Below are positions 1 through 9,124 of a DNA stretch of 51,700 nucleotides, piece after piece (position 1 is the first letter of the stretch; every line of letters begins with the position of its first letter). The translations under genes were made by a program, and so were the position numbers. Below the pieces are notes generated by a model. It searched no databases. It was not told the DNA's origin and worked only from the letters and a program-made list of their open reading frames with translations. Origin of the DNA: Armatimonadota bacterium (GTDB taxonomy: Bacteria; Armatimonadota; UBA10988); the NCBI GenBank assembly GCA_016235455.1, contig JACRKZ010000072.1:1-51700 (forward strand), read 5' to 3'.

Positions 1-1474
1 CCAGACCATTGGCCAACGGTTTGGCCTGAGTGGCGAGGAAGGTGTCGGCCTCGCCCTCGACCAGCCGTTGCAGGCCGAACGGCGGCAGCGTCATCTGGTT
101 GCCATCGCAGCCGACCAGCAGCGTTGACGATTCTGGCTGCCCGAGCACCGCGCGCGGGGTGGACTCAAAGCCATCGCAGAGCCGCCAGACCGCGCCACCC
201 GTGTCATCGGGCGCCACGGCCAGCAGGCCGTTGAGCCCGTCGCCGAGGAGCACGAGCCCGCTGACCGCCGCCGGTTGGCAGGTACGCGTCAGCTTGCCCG
301 GCGTGGGCACGACGGTGTGCGGCCCCAGGCGCCATGTGCGATTGCCCGTGTCCACCGCGTGCAATCGACAGAAGGCGCCCGCGGCCTCAACGATGAACAG
401 GCCGTCGGCGTCGACCACCAGACCGATGGGCGACGGCACCTTGTCCAGCCGACCCACCGCCCGCGACCCGGCCGGATTGAAGGCGCTCAGCCGGCACGAC
501 TTTGGGTCGCTGCCGACCGTGAAGAGAATCTCGTCACGGAAGGCCACCGGGCCCGCGGTGAACAGCTCGTCCCGGCCCGGTCGCAGCACGTCGCGCTGGG
601 TCCAGCCTTTCGGGCCTTCGGTCACTTCCCACAGATGACCGGCACACAGCACGTAGACGCGATCGCGGTAGGTGCAGACCCCCAGCGGGTCGACCAGATC
701 CTTGGCCAGCACCTGCGGCGGCACCCCGGCCGAGACCCACACCAGTTGGCCCGTCGCCTGGTCGAGCACCAAGGGCCGACCGTCGGCCGACTGCGCCAGC
801 CCGGCGACCTGCGGCCAGTAGGCCGTCGGCCGCGCCGGCTCGATGGTGATGCCGGGCGGCAGCCCGACGCTGCCGGCGGCTTGCGGCGCGGGCGGCATCA
901 CGAATTGCTTGGCGCCCGGCGCGGTCTGGCGCTGCACACCGGCCGGCGTGGACAAGAAGCGCAGATCGACCGGCTCGAACTCGCCGCCCGGCCGCTTCCA
1001 CTCGAGCTTGCAGACGGCGCCGCCGCCGGCCTCGAACCAGCGCAGTTCGAGGTTGTAGAAGCCCTTCTCCAGGTAGGCGGGCGCGTCCTTGGGTTCGGGG
1101 CCATGCAGGCCGTCATGGTTGACCACCATCTGGCCGTTGAGCAGCAGCACCGAGCCGTCGTCGGAGGTGAGCCGAAACACATAGAGCCCGGTGAACGGTG
1201 CTTCGAGGCGCCCGCTGATGACGGCCAGGAAGTTGTCGGTGAGGCCGCCGAGCTCCGCCGGCCGCTCGTCGGACAGATCGATGGTCTTGAGGGGTGCGCG
1301 GTAGTTGGGCAGTTGGCCTTCGGCCGGCAGCGGTGTGCGGTCCACCCCCCGGCCCAGATCGTAGACGCGCAGGTCGAGCCCCGGCTCGTAGGCGACCTGG
1401 GCCGTGGCGGCCAGACTGGCCAGCAGGACAGCGCCGAGGAAGAGCGCGGCGCGGCACAACTTCGACATTCGCAT
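1..1474 (-). CDS. Secreted PA14-domain protein with propeller-like C-terminal region (partial)
   Basis: Open from the start at 1474 to the window edge, so the C-terminus is missing. The start at 1474 is chosen because GAGGGG lies about 6 nt upstream; in-frame ATGs at 1480 and 1468 are alternatives. The N-terminus is a signal peptide (hydrophobic LFLGAVLLASLAATA). Residues of roughly 30-150 form a PA14-type carbohydrate-binding module, with the diagnostic stretch TSDDGSVLLLNG followed by VVNHDGLHG. After it come repeated short strands (for example GLVVDADGLFIVE and VLLGDGLNGLLAV) that look like a beta-propeller. PA14 modules bind glycans, so a cell-surface or secreted glycan-binding role is inferred; no catalytic motif is visible. 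The gene lies about 100 bp downstream of the receiver gene on the same strand. Confidence 0.8.
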   Translation of the reverse strand, partial: MRMSKLCRAALFLGAVLLASLAATAQVAYEPGLDLRVYDLGRGVDRTPLPAEGQLPNYRAPLKTIDLSDERPAELGGLTDNFLAVISGRLEAPFTGLYVFRLTSDDGSVLLLNGQMVVNHDGLHGPEPKDAPAYLEKGFYNLELRWFEAGGGAVCKLEWKRPGGEFEPVDLRFLSTPAGVQRQTAPGAKQFVMPPAPQAAGSVGLPPGITIEPARPTAYWPQVAGLAQSADGRPLVLDQATGQLVWVSAGVPPQVLAKDLVDPLGVCTYRDRVYVLCAGHLWEVTEGPKGWTQRDVLRPGRDELFTAGPVAFRDEILFTVGSDPKSCRLSAFNPAGSRAVGRLDKVPSPIGLVVDADGLFIVEAAGAFCRLHAVDTGNRTWRLGPHTVVPTPGKLTRTCQPAAVSGLVLLGDGLNGLLAVAPDDTGGAVWRLCDGFESTPRAVLGQPESSTLLVGCDGNQMTLPPFGLQRLVEGEADTFLATQAKPLANGL

Positions 1475-1573
1475 GGTCATCCCCTCACTCGGGCTGCCGA
1501 CTACTGCATGGACGGACAGCGGTGCGGGCGCGTTCCCCGCGGGCCCGCGAAGTCCTTCCCAAGCGCCCCGCCT

Positions 1574-1945
1574 TCAGGCCGGCTCATCACCCAACAGGGA
1601 CTGCACGCGCTCGACGAAGTCATGCATGGCGAACGGCTTGGCCAGGAACATGTGCGGCCCGTCGGTGTGGGCCGTCAACGGCTGACCGTAGTCGTCCTCG
1701 AGGCAGGAGACCATGAGCACGGGCACGGCCCGGAAGGCGCGCAATTGCGAGCAGATGGCCACGCCATCGCCGTCGGGGAGGAAGAGATCGAGCACGACGA
1801 GGTCGAACTCCTCGGTGGCGGCCAGTTCGAGCGCCTGCGTGGCGGTCCTGGCCACCAGCGTGCTGATGCCCACCCGCGCCAGCGCCGAGCTTTCCAGCCT
1901 GGCCATGACGCGGTCATTCTCCACCACCAGCACTCGTCGGCCCAT
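1574..1945 (-). CDS. Single-domain response regulator (CheY-like receiver)
   Basis: This 123-residue protein is a lone REC domain. It has the acidic start VVENDR (E9, D11), the phospho-acceptor D53 in VVLDLFLPDGDG, switch Ser80 and the conserved K103 in LAKPF. No output domain follows. The ATG at 1945 begins 2 nt after the TGA of the upstream spermidine-synthase-like gene, so the two are probably translationally coupled. A single-domain receiver normally acts by protein-protein contact or phosphotransfer. Its cognate kinase is not in this operon; the only kinase-like protein in the window (29.6-31.1 kb) lacks an ATPase domain. Confidence 0.92.
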   Translation of the reverse strand: MGRRVLVVENDRVMARLESSALARVGISTLVARTATQALELAATEEFDLVVLDLFLPDGDGVAICSQLRAFRAVPVLMVSCLEDDYGQPLTAHTDGPHMFLAKPFAMHDFVERVQSLLGDEPA

Positions 1946-1947
1946 GG

Positions 1948-4353
1948 TCAATCGCCCTCGCGCGAGATGCCGCGCCAATACAGCCCCACCGCACCTGTCA
2001 CGCCGTAGAGTATAGCACCGACCACGAGCACCGCCTGGTAGCCCGCCAGCGACGCCACGGCCGCCGCCAGCACCGACCCAGTCACCGACAGCACGCCGTT
2101 CACGGCCCAGGCCATGGGCACCCACTCGACGCGACGCTCGCCCAGCAGCCGTAGCCCGGTCGGGAACGGCTGACCCATGAGCAGGCCCATCGGCAGCACG
2201 CACGCCGCCACCAGCGCCACGCGCGCCGCCAGGGGCGCGCTCAGCACATGCTGGCCGAGCAGCGGCGCCAGCCAGCCGGCCGCCAGTTGCACCGCCATCA
2301 ACACGGGGATGAGCAGGCGCAGCCGGCCCATGGCCTCGTCGGCCGTGCCGCGATTGGCCAGCAGCCCGCCCACGGCCGCGCCCAGCAGCAGCGTGAACAG
2401 AATCACCGTGAGCGTCAGCGTGGGATAGCCCAGAACCAGAACCAGCTTCTGGATGAGCGCCACCTCGACCAACAGGAAGGCGGCGCCGAGACCCGCGAAG
2501 TAGAGCACCGGCGGCGCGGCGTAGCGCAGCCGGGCGCCCAGGTCGCCATCGACCGACCAGGCGGTGACGGCCAGCGCGAGCAGCAGCGCCAGCGCCCCGG
2601 CGCCCAGGCTGAACCACAGGATGGGCAGCAGCATCGGGTTGAGCCCGGGCGCCATGTCGGCGTAGAACGGGCGATTGTCGGTCACCGGCGACAGGTTGAG
2701 GCGCACCAGCGGACCGCCCAGGCGCAGCCGCACCAGGTAGTCGTCCTGGTCGGCCAGCCGCCGCGCGTACTGCGCGGCACTGGTGCACTCGCGCAATGCG
2801 GCGTAGGGCTGGTTCTCGGCGACGCCCGGCACATAGCGCAGGTGGAAGCCCGACTCGATGCGCTTGAAGGTCTTGCGCTCCTCGGCCGTGAACGGCTTCT
2901 TGGAGAGCAGCATCAGGTATTGGTAGGGCGTGCTGGACAGTTCGCCGCGAATGCCCAGGTAGGCCAGGCGGTCCGCGATGTCCGGCCCCTTGAGCCCGGT
3001 CTGCATGAGCGCCGCCACCGCGGTGGCCAGGCAGCGGTCGGTCAGCGCCGGGTTCTGGAAGACCAGCGCCAATTGGCCCTTGTCGCTCAGGTGGCTCCAA
3101 TACTGGCTGAAGGCCTCGACGGTGTACAGGTAGTTGTCGACCAGCGCCATGCCGCCCTGCTGCGTGGTGGCGCTCTTGGCCAGCGCGAAGTAGATGACGT
3201 CGTAGCGACGGTTCGACCGCGACATGTAGCTGCGGCCCTCGTCGATGATCAGACCCGGGTCGATCTCCGGCCGGCGGTAGAGGTTGCCGTAGAAGCTGCT
3301 GTACTTGGCGGTCACCCGCGCGATGGCCGGGTTGATTTCCACCGGCTCGATCTTCTTGGCGCCGCCCAGCAGCGCCAGCAGGCAGTCGAGCCCGCCGCCG
3401 GGACCAATGCACAGTACGCGCTCCGCCCCTGGGCGCAGACCGTAGGGCACGAAGCCGATGAACCCGCCGTACTTGAGCATCTCCTCGCGCGTGCCGCCGA
3501 ACGGCTCCATCTGGGTGGGCACATCGCCGTCGGTCCAGATGAACAGCGTGTCGGTGCCGGCGTTGCTGACCACATCGGTGCGCGCCACGGGCGACCACTC
3601 GGTGTAGAGCACCTTGGCGCCGACCTTCGGGTCACCCAGTTCCTGGAACAGCGGCTTGACCTTGGACTGGTCTTCGCTGCGCAGCGCTGGCAGGCCCAGC
3701 GCGCCGGGCTGGAGCTGATTGCCCAGCAGCCAGAAGTTGGCCAGCGCCACGGTCACCGCGGCGATGCGCCACCACGAGCGGCCGCGCGTCAGGCCCAGTG
3801 CCGCCAGGGCGGTCAGCAGGCCCAGCAGCATGGGCACGGCCACGCCGCCGACGCGACTGAGCACCGCCGCGGTGACCAGCGCCGCCAGACCCGCGCCGCC
3901 AAGGTCGAAGAAGTAGAGCTTGCCCGAATCGTTGGCATGGGCGCGGAAGGCACGCGACAGGAACAAGCCCGCGGCCAGATAGGGCGCCGCGGTGAGCACC
4001 GCGACCGCCGGCCCCCGCGCGTCGGCGATCAGGTCCTTGGCCACGGTCAGCAGGACCAGCAGCGGCACCGGCAGCAGCACCGCCAGCGCCAGCAACGGCC
4101 GGCCCAGGTAGCGGGCTTCATCGTCGGGGTCAGGCGCCGCGCGGGAGTCGAGCACCGCCGCCAGCGCGGCCCCCAGGCCCAGCCCGCAGACGGCCACGGA
4201 CAGGATCAGGAAGACGAACGGCGAGCGGAACAGGACCGAGAAGATGCGGGTCAGCGCAATCTCGTAGGCCAGCACCGAGAAAGCCGTGGCGGCCACGGCC
4301 AGCCGAACGGATACGCGCAGCCGCACCGGGGCGCGGAGGGTAGATTCGCTCAT
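1948..4353 (-). CDS. Multi-pass membrane protein with spermidine-synthase-like methyltransferase-fold domain
   Basis: This is an 801-residue protein. Residues 15-210 hold about six hydrophobic helices, starting with the SVLAYEIALTRIFSV signature of this family. A soluble Rossmann-like domain follows (about 230-560), with glycine motif VLCIGPGGGLDCLLAL at 313-328 and the acidic strand end PVEINPA. About seven more helices follow (570-800). It belongs to the large family annotated as 'fused MFS/spermidine synthase'. The usual spermidine-synthase catalytic Asp context is not recognisable, so a polyamine product should not be assumed. The start ATG overlaps the stop of the small membrane-protein gene by 4 nt (ATGA), and a receiver gene follows after 2 nt. 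Substrate unknown. Confidence 0.85.
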   Translation of the reverse strand: MSESTLRAPVRLRVSVRLAVAATAFSVLAYEIALTRIFSVLFRSPFVFLILSVAVCGLGLGAALAAVLDSRAAPDPDDEARYLGRPLLALAVLLPVPLLVLLTVAKDLIADARGPAVAVLTAAPYLAAGLFLSRAFRAHANDSGKLYFFDLGGAGLAALVTAAVLSRVGGVAVPMLLGLLTALAALGLTRGRSWWRIAAVTVALANFWLLGNQLQPGALGLPALRSEDQSKVKPLFQELGDPKVGAKVLYTEWSPVARTDVVSNAGTDTLFIWTDGDVPTQMEPFGGTREEMLKYGGFIGFVPYGLRPGAERVLCIGPGGGLDCLLALLGGAKKIEPVEINPAIARVTAKYSSFYGNLYRRPEIDPGLIIDEGRSYMSRSNRRYDVIYFALAKSATTQQGGMALVDNYLYTVEAFSQYWSHLSDKGQLALVFQNPALTDRCLATAVAALMQTGLKGPDIADRLAYLGIRGELSSTPYQYLMLLSKKPFTAEERKTFKRIESGFHLRYVPGVAENQPYAALRECTSAAQYARRLADQDDYLVRLRLGGPLVRLNLSPVTDNRPFYADMAPGLNPMLLPILWFSLGAGALALLLALAVTAWSVDGDLGARLRYAAPPVLYFAGLGAAFLLVEVALIQKLVLVLGYPTLTLTVILFTLLLGAAVGGLLANRGTADEAMGRLRLLIPVLMAVQLAAGWLAPLLGQHVLSAPLAARVALVAACVLPMGLLMGQPFPTGLRLLGERRVEWVPMAWAVNGVLSVTGSVLAAAVASLAGYQAVLVVGAILYGVTGAVGLYWRGISREGD

Positions 4354-4748
4354 AACTCTCGCGGAAGGTTACCGGCGTGGAGCGCCCAGAGGAGCATGAC
4401 CAGCAACGAGATCCACCATGAGCAGACCAGCACGATCTGGCCGCCGCTGAGTTCGCGCGCGTGCCGCCGCACCAGGCCCACGGTGATCAGCAGGTTCAAG
4501 CCCAGCCAGATCGCCGCCACCGCCACCACGGTAGGCGCACCGTTGTACAGGATCCACAAAGACCAGCCAAACTGAGCCACGGCCAGCAGCACCAACAGCT
4601 CATAGGAGCCGAAGACTACTCGCCTCAGCAGATCCGACCGATGCGCCAGGGTGATGGCTGACAAGTTGAAGGTCCACACCAACGTCAGCATCAACGAATC
4701 CAGCACTCGTCCTCTCACGGCCCGCTTGGCAGGGGCGCCCGGCCTCAT
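4350..4748 (-). CDS. Small integral membrane protein, unknown function
   Basis: This 132-residue protein is mostly hydrophobic, with about four transmembrane helices near residues 17-36, 47-68, 71-92 and 103-125, joined by short basic loops (HRSDLLRR, RRHAREL). I do not recognise a family. It is tied to the following spermidine-synthase-like membrane protein by an ATGA overlap, and the two may form a membrane complex. No good ribosome-binding site precedes the ATG at 4748. An internal Met at residue 20 could be the true start, which would trim the first helix only slightly. Confidence 0.7.
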   Translation of the reverse strand: MRPGAPAKRAVRGRVLDSLMLTLVWTFNLSAITLAHRSDLLRRVVFGSYELLVLLAVAQFGWSLWILYNGAPTVVAVAAIWLGLNLLITVGLVRRHARELSGGQIVLVCSWWISLLVMLLWALHAGNLPREL

Positions 4749-4784
4749 ATCGACCGGCGCGCGCCAACCTGTAGGGTCCGATGG

Positions 4785-5699
4785 CTATTTGGACACCGTG
4801 AACTCGCGTTCGACACGTGTCACGCCGCCGTTCTCGATGCGCTTGCCATCGAGCTCCAGCCAGGCAATGAGCTTATGCTTGCCCGGGTCGAGACCAAACA
4901 ACTGCACCGGCGCCGTGGGCGGGTAGCTGGTGACCACCGCGGCATCGGAGTCTGGTGCGTTGTCCAGCTTGTACTTGAGCATGGTGCCCGCCTCGGACAG
5001 CTTCACGCCGTCGATGCGCAGGTCCATGAGCACCGCGCCGATGTCGTCGAGCTTGGCATCGCCAAACGGGCGACCGATGTTGATGATCGGCGCGCTGGCG
5101 CTGAAGCCCGGCACCGGCATGGGCGTGGGGCCGATGGTGAAGGTGCGCACGGACTGCGCCGCGGTCATGGAGACCACACCCTTCTCATCGCAGGGGATCA
5201 CGCGCAGCACGTGCGGGCCAGGCTTGAGGTCGCTGATGCTCACCGCCTCGCCGGCCTTGACCAGCCGCGTCAGGTGCGCGTCGATCTGCGCCAGGTAGAA
5301 CTTGCTGTCGGCGCTGCCCAGCTTGAGCGGCAGCTTGCCATCGGCGAAGGCCGCGCCATCGGTGGGCGACTCGACCACGCCGCCGGAGGTGGTCACGTTG
5401 GACGGCGCGCGCACCATCTTGGCCGGCAGTGCCGCGGCAACGGCCGGCGGTAGATTGCCCGCCACCGCCGGACCCGTGGCGGTCGGCGCATTGGGCAGGG
5501 GGCTCGCGGCCAGCGTGGTCGGCCCGGCCATGGTGCCGCCGTTGAGCGTCATCGGCTCGGCGGTGGCCAGGCCGCCGCCATCGCCGGGCGCCGACGGCGG
5601 GGCGTCCACCCGGTCGCGCGAGGCCAACCTGGGCCGCCGGCAGCCACCCAGCGCCAGCACCGCGCACGCCAACATCAGCAGGGCCAAACGCCGTCGCAT
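4785..5699 (-). CDS. Predicted lipoprotein, unknown function
   Basis: This 304-residue protein starts with a short basic and hydrophobic signal peptide ending in the lipobox LGGC (Cys at about position 20), then a Pro/Gly/Ala-rich linker of about 80 residues. The rest contains beta-rich segments, including VVESPTDGAAF and KPGPHVLRVIPCDEKG, that resemble Ig/FN3-like repeats used to describe or bind cell-surface ligands. Two copies of a 'gxHxlxaw/vlrv' strand pattern (near 160 and 275) suggest a duplicated domain. The ATG follows the stop of the superoxide dismutase gene with no gap (TAG|ATG), so the two are co-translated. No enzymatic motif was seen. Confidence 0.75.
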   Translation of the reverse strand: MRRRLALLMLACAVLALGGCRRPRLASRDRVDAPPSAPGDGGGLATAEPMTLNGGTMAGPTTLAASPLPNAPTATGPAVAGNLPPAVAAALPAKMVRAPSNVTTSGGVVESPTDGAAFADGKLPLKLGSADSKFYLAQIDAHLTRLVKAGEAVSISDLKPGPHVLRVIPCDEKGVVSMTAAQSVRTFTIGPTPMPVPGFSASAPIINIGRPFGDAKLDDIGAVLMDLRIDGVKLSEAGTMLKYKLDNAPDSDAAVVTSYPPTAPVQLFGLDPGKHKLIAWLELDGKRIENGGVTRVEREFTVSK

Positions 5700-6482
5700 C
5701 TACAGACTCCTCGCGGCGGCCAGGAACGCCGCCTCCACCGCGGGCCAGTTGACCAGTCGGAACCAGGACTCGATGTAGGCCGCGCGGTCGGGGCCGTAAT
5801 CGTGGTAGTAGGCATGTTCCCAAACATCGAGCGCCAGCAGCGGGGCGGCCCCCCACACCCCACCCAACTCATGCATGGAGCACGCGTAGTTGTGCAGCCG
5901 GCGGTCGTGCGGCGTAAGCGCCAGGATGGCCCAGCCGTTGCTGGGCGTGCCCGCCGTACCCACGAACTCCTCACGCCAGCGCTCGAAGCTGCCAAAGTCG
6001 GCGGCCAGCTTGCCCACCACGTTCATGTCGGCGGATCGCGGCGCGCCACCCGGCGTGAGCCGATCCCAGTAGATCTCGTGCAGCACGACGCCGCTGGCAT
6101 TGAACGTCTCGCGCCGCTTGAGGTCGCCAAACGTCTCGTCGGCGCTGTCGGGCGCGATGGTGCTCAGTTGCTCGACATCCAGTTCGATGCCGTTCAGCGC
6201 CTTCACATAGCCGGCCTGATGGCGGTCGTGGTGCCAGGCCACGGTCTGCGCGCTGATGCCGCGCAGCTTGGCCTCTGGCAGGACCAGAGCGTCCGTGGCA
6301 TACGGCAGCGGCTTCAGCGCGTGCTGGCCAGGCCCGTGGCTCTGCGCCCGCCACCAGGCCGGCGTGGCCGCCGCGGTCGGGTCTGCCGAACGCGGCGCGC
6401 GCGACCCGGTGCAGCCGGCCAGCAGAGCCGCGCCGCCGCCCGCCGCACCCAGGAATGCTCGCCTGCCGAGTCGCTCGTCCAT
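5700..6482 (-). CDS. Exported Fe/Mn-type superoxide dismutase (Tat-lipoprotein signal)
   Basis: This 260-residue Fe/Mn superoxide dismutase converts superoxide to hydrogen peroxide and oxygen. All four metal ligands are visible: H84 in WHHDRHQAGY, H135 in VVLHEIYW, and D219 and H223 in DVWEHAYY. The second-shell H88 and Y92 are also present. The LHEIYW context, in place of the usual NH motif, marks a divergent clade. The N-terminus carries a twin-arginine-like GRRAFLG followed by lipobox LLAGC (Cys24), so export as a lipoprotein is predicted. The start at 6482 is preferred because the longer frame would run into aroC. It sits 7 nt after aroC and abuts the downstream lipoprotein gene. Confidence 0.9.
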   Translation of the reverse strand: MDERLGRRAFLGAAGGGAALLAGCTGSRAPRSADPTAAATPAWWRAQSHGPGQHALKPLPYATDALVLPEAKLRGISAQTVAWHHDRHQAGYVKALNGIELDVEQLSTIAPDSADETFGDLKRRETFNASGVVLHEIYWDRLTPGGAPRSADMNVVGKLAADFGSFERWREEFVGTAGTPSNGWAILALTPHDRRLHNYACSMHELGGVWGAAPLLALDVWEHAYYHDYGPDRAAYIESWFRLVNWPAVEAAFLAAARSL

Positions 6483-6489
6483 GGTCTGC

Positions 6490-7602
6490 TCAATCTCCGT
6501 GGGCACCGGCCTGCGCCGTCTGCCGCAGGGCGTGGTCAACCAGTACCAAGGCGCACATGGCCTCCACCACCGGCACTGCGCGCGGCACCACGCACGGGTC
6601 GTGTCGACCGCGCGCGGCCAGCACCGCCGGCTCGTGCTCGGTAGTCACCGTCTCCTGCTGCGAGCGGATCGTGGCCGTGGGCTTGAAGCCTACTCTCATG
6701 ACGACAGCTTCGCCGTTGCTGATCCCTCCCTGGACCCCACCCGACCGATTCGTCCGCGTGCGCACGCGCTGCTGCTCGTCGACATAGAAGGTGTCGTTGT
6801 GCTCGCTGCCGTGCTGTGCCGCCCCGGCAAAGCCCGAGCCGATCTCGAACCCCTTCGACGCGGGGATCGACATCATGGCTTTGGCCAGATCGGCCTCGAG
6901 CTTGTCGAACACCGGCTCGCCCCAGCCCGCGGGCACGCCGCGCGCCACGCAGCCGACAATGCCGCCCAGGCTGTCGCCGGCGCACCGGGCTTCGTCCACC
7001 GCGGCGAACATGCGCGCCGACGCCTCGGCATCGGGGCAACGCGCGGCATTGGGCTCGCCGTCGGGCAAGGTCTCCACGGCGGCGCGCGTCACTGCTTCCG
7101 GGTCGACCTCGGCGCAGATCCTGCCGATCTGCGTCACGTAGCCCAGGATCTCCACGCCCCAGCGCTCAGCCAGCAGCTTGCGGGCGATGGCGCCCGCGGC
7201 CACGCGGCCAATCGTCTCGCGCGCCGAGGAGCGGCCGCCGCCGGCCCACATGCGGTGGCCGTACTTGGCGTCGTAGGTGTAGTCGGCGTGGGACGGGCGG
7301 TAGACCGTGCGCATCTCGTCGTAGTGCTGCGGCTTGGTGTCCTCGTTGGCCACCATCAGCGCGATGGGCGTGCCCAGCGTGAGCCCCTCGAACACACCCG
7401 ACAGGATGCTGACGCGGTCGGCTTCCTGGCGTGGCGTCGACAGCCGGCTCTGGCCAGGCCGCCGGCGGTCCAGGTCCACTTGGATGTCGGCCTCGCTCAA
7501 GGCCAGCCGAGCCGGGCAACCATCGACCACCACCCCCACCGCGCCGCCGTGCGACTCACCGAACGTCACGATCGAAAAGAGTGTGCCGAATCGACTGCCC
7601 AT
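6490..7602 (-). CDS. aroC: Chorismate synthase
   Basis: AroC performs the last step of the shikimate pathway, 5-enolpyruvylshikimate-3-phosphate to chorismate with loss of phosphate, using reduced FMN without net redox change. The 370-residue length is normal. Diagnostic segments are the N-terminal FGESHG, then [23 protein letters not shown], and [10 protein letters not shown] in the FMN-binding region. The ATG at 7602 is preceded by GGAGGACCAG. It is the first gene of a minus-strand cluster with sod and a lipoprotein, behind a good sigma70-type promoter. No other shikimate gene is present here. Confidence 0.97.
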   Translation of the reverse strand: MGSRFGTLFSIVTFGESHGGAVGVVVDGCPARLALSEADIQVDLDRRRPGQSRLSTPRQEADRVSILSGVFEGLTLGTPIALMVANEDTKPQHYDEMRTVYRPSHADYTYDAKYGHRMWAGGGRSSARETIGRVAAGAIARKLLAERWGVEILGYVTQIGRICAEVDPEAVTRAAVETLPDGEPNAARCPDAEASARMFAAVDEARCAGDSLGGIVGCVARGVPAGWGEPVFDKLEADLAKAMMSIPASKGFEIGSGFAGAAQHGSEHNDTFYVDEQQRVRTRTNRSGGVQGGISNGEAVVMRVGFKPTATIRSQQETVTTEHEPAVLAARGRHDPCVVPRAVPVVEAMCALVLVDHALRQTAQAGAHGD

Positions 7603-7620
7603 CTGGTCCTCCGCCGGCCA

Positions 7621-7649
7621 AGTGTACCGCTCGCGGGCGCGGGCGACAA
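7621..7649 (-). promoter_or_regulatory. Sigma70-type promoter for aroC cluster
   Basis: On the minus strand, TTGTCG (7649-7644) is separated by exactly 17 nt from TACACT (7626-7621), giving a start near 7614, about a dozen bases before the aroC ATG. The match is 4/6 and 4/6 to consensus. The spacing equals that of other candidate promoters in this window. Confidence 0.55.
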
Positions 7650-7700
7650 GGAGCGCGGCGGTCGGCGGCGAACCGCTGACCTCAGACGGGAGATTGTGCG

Positions 7701-8999
7701 ATGAGCTTGATACAGGCCAGCCTCCGGCGCCGCGCGCTGGGTTGGCTCGCTGTCCTGGCCGCCTGCCAGCCTTTGTGGGCGGCCGTGGTGGTCGATGTAA
7801 GCCCCGATAAGGAAGCTGGGGTCTATGCCCCAGGCGATACCGTGACCTGGTCGGTCAACGTCACCAACGACGACAAGCCCGCCACCGGCGAGGTGGCCTG
7901 GACGCTGCTCAAGGGCGGGCTCGCCCCCGTGGCCAGCGGCAAGCAGGCGCTCGACGGCGGCAAGGCCAGCCTCACCGGCACGCGCGCCGATGCCGGCACG
8001 CTGCTGCTGCAGGTGAACTACGAAGCCACCCCCGGCCAGCGCACCACCGGTCTCGGTGGCGCGGCCTTCGGCATCGACCAGATCAAGCCCTCGGCGCCCA
8101 CGCCCGACGACTTCGGCAGCTTCTGGGCCGGCAAGATCGCCGCGCTCAAAGCCGTGCCGATGAACGTGCAGATCACGCCGGTGGATATCGGCAAGCCCGA
8201 CCTGGAGTACTTCAAGGTCGATATGGATGGCTACAACGGCTCGAAGATCCATGGCCAGTTGTGCCGGCCCAAGGGCAAGACCAACCTGCCCGGCCTGTTG
8301 CAGGTGCAGTGGGCGGGCGTCTATCCGCTGTCGCGCGACTGGGTGGTCGGGCCGGCCTCCCAAGGCTGGCTGGCCTTCAACATCATCGCCCATGACCTGC
8401 CGATCGATGAGCCGGCGCAGTTCTACAAAGACCAGGACGCCAACCAGCTCAAGGGTTACCCGGCCATCGGTCGCGAAGACCGCGAGACCAGCTACTTCCT
8501 GCGCATGTACCTGTCGTGCTACCGGGCGGTGGACTACCTGATCGGCCGGCCGGAGTTCGATGGCAAGACCGTGCTCGTGCAAGGCGGCAGCCAGGGCGGC
8601 GGCCAGTCGCTAATCACCGCGGGCCTGCACCCGGCGGTCACCGCTATCGCCGCCGACGTGCCCGCCATGTGCGACCACACCGGCCACCTGGCCGATCGCG
8701 CGCCGGGCTGGCCGCGGCTGTGCGGCTGGGGGCTCAAGCCCGACTCGGAGAAGACGCTGGTCGCGTGCCGGTACTTCGATGCGGTGAACTTCGCCAAGCG
8801 CGCGCACTGCAAGACGGCCTTGGTAGGCATCGGCCTGATCGACACCACCTGCCCGCCGGAAGGCTGTCTCGCAGCCTACAACGCGCTGCCGTGCACCAAG
8901 CAGTTGGTGCTCATGCCCAAGCGCGGCCACGGTGGCGACCACGGCGCCTACTACGCTGCTTACGGCAAGTTCGTCGACGGGGTGCGGCGGGGCCAGTAA
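7701..8999 (+). CDS. Secreted acetyl xylan esterase-like alpha/beta hydrolase
   Basis: This 432-residue protein has a Sec signal peptide ([15 protein letters not shown]). An Ig-like beta domain follows (about 30-115, with [15 protein letters not shown]), then an alpha/beta-hydrolase domain of the AXE1/cephalosporin-C deacetylase type. The nucleophile is S297 in GGSQGG, the likely acid is D381 in GLIDTTCPP, and the likely base is H410 in KRGHGG. Family members remove acetyl groups from xylan or xylo-oligosaccharides, so a role in plant polysaccharide use is inferred. It is monocistronic, divergent from aroC and convergent with ylxP. The start at 7701 is supported by GGGAG upstream. Confidence 0.88.
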   Translation: MSLIQASLRRRALGWLAVLAACQPLWAAVVVDVSPDKEAGVYAPGDTVTWSVNVTNDDKPATGEVAWTLLKGGLAPVASGKQALDGGKASLTGTRADAGTLLLQVNYEATPGQRTTGLGGAAFGIDQIKPSAPTPDDFGSFWAGKIAALKAVPMNVQITPVDIGKPDLEYFKVDMDGYNGSKIHGQLCRPKGKTNLPGLLQVQWAGVYPLSRDWVVGPASQGWLAFNIIAHDLPIDEPAQFYKDQDANQLKGYPAIGREDRETSYFLRMYLSCYRAVDYLIGRPEFDGKTVLVQGGSQGGGQSLITAGLHPAVTAIAADVPAMCDHTGHLADRAPGWPRLCGWGLKPDSEKTLVACRYFDAVNFAKRAHCKTALVGIGLIDTTCPPEGCLAAYNALPCTKQLVLMPKRGHGGDHGAYYAAYGKFVDGVRRGQ

Positions 9000-9014
9000 G
9001 CGGATCGACCATCG

Positions 9015-9060
9015 AGCACACGGAGACCAGCGCACCCGGATGCACTGGTCTCCGTGTGCT
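9015..9060. terminator. Bidirectional hairpin between convergent genes
   Basis: A perfect 16-bp inverted repeat has left arm 9015-9030 (AGCACACGGAGACCAG) and right arm 9045-9060, with a 14-nt loop. It lies between the convergent ends of the esterase gene (8999) and ylxP (9125). No T-tract follows on either side, so intrinsic termination is inferred only from stem strength and position. Confidence 0.6.
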
Positions 9061-9124
9061 CCGAGGCAGCCCGAACCAGTGCCGGACCGGTGCGTGGGCA
9101 CCACGCGATAGCCGCCGGTGCCGG

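Noticed and set aside
275..2008. A 577-codon plus-strand open frame across the left edge
   Set aside because: The minus-strand frame from 1474 to the edge encodes a signal peptide and a recognisable PA14 module, and 1574-1945 encodes a receiver. The plus frame has no motif.
1948..4353. Annotation as a true spermidine synthase
   Set aside because: The domain fold matches, but the polyamine-synthase active-site context is not visible and the protein is mostly membrane-embedded.
2248..4575. A 775-codon plus-strand open frame opposite the spermidine-synthase-like gene
   Set aside because: It is antisense to a coherent membrane/methyltransferase-fold protein. The composition (Gln/Arg/His-rich) is typical of GC-rich shadows.
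7644..7700. A plus-strand promoter for the esterase gene in the aroC divergent gap
   Set aside because: No -35/-10 pair at acceptable spacing was found on that strand.
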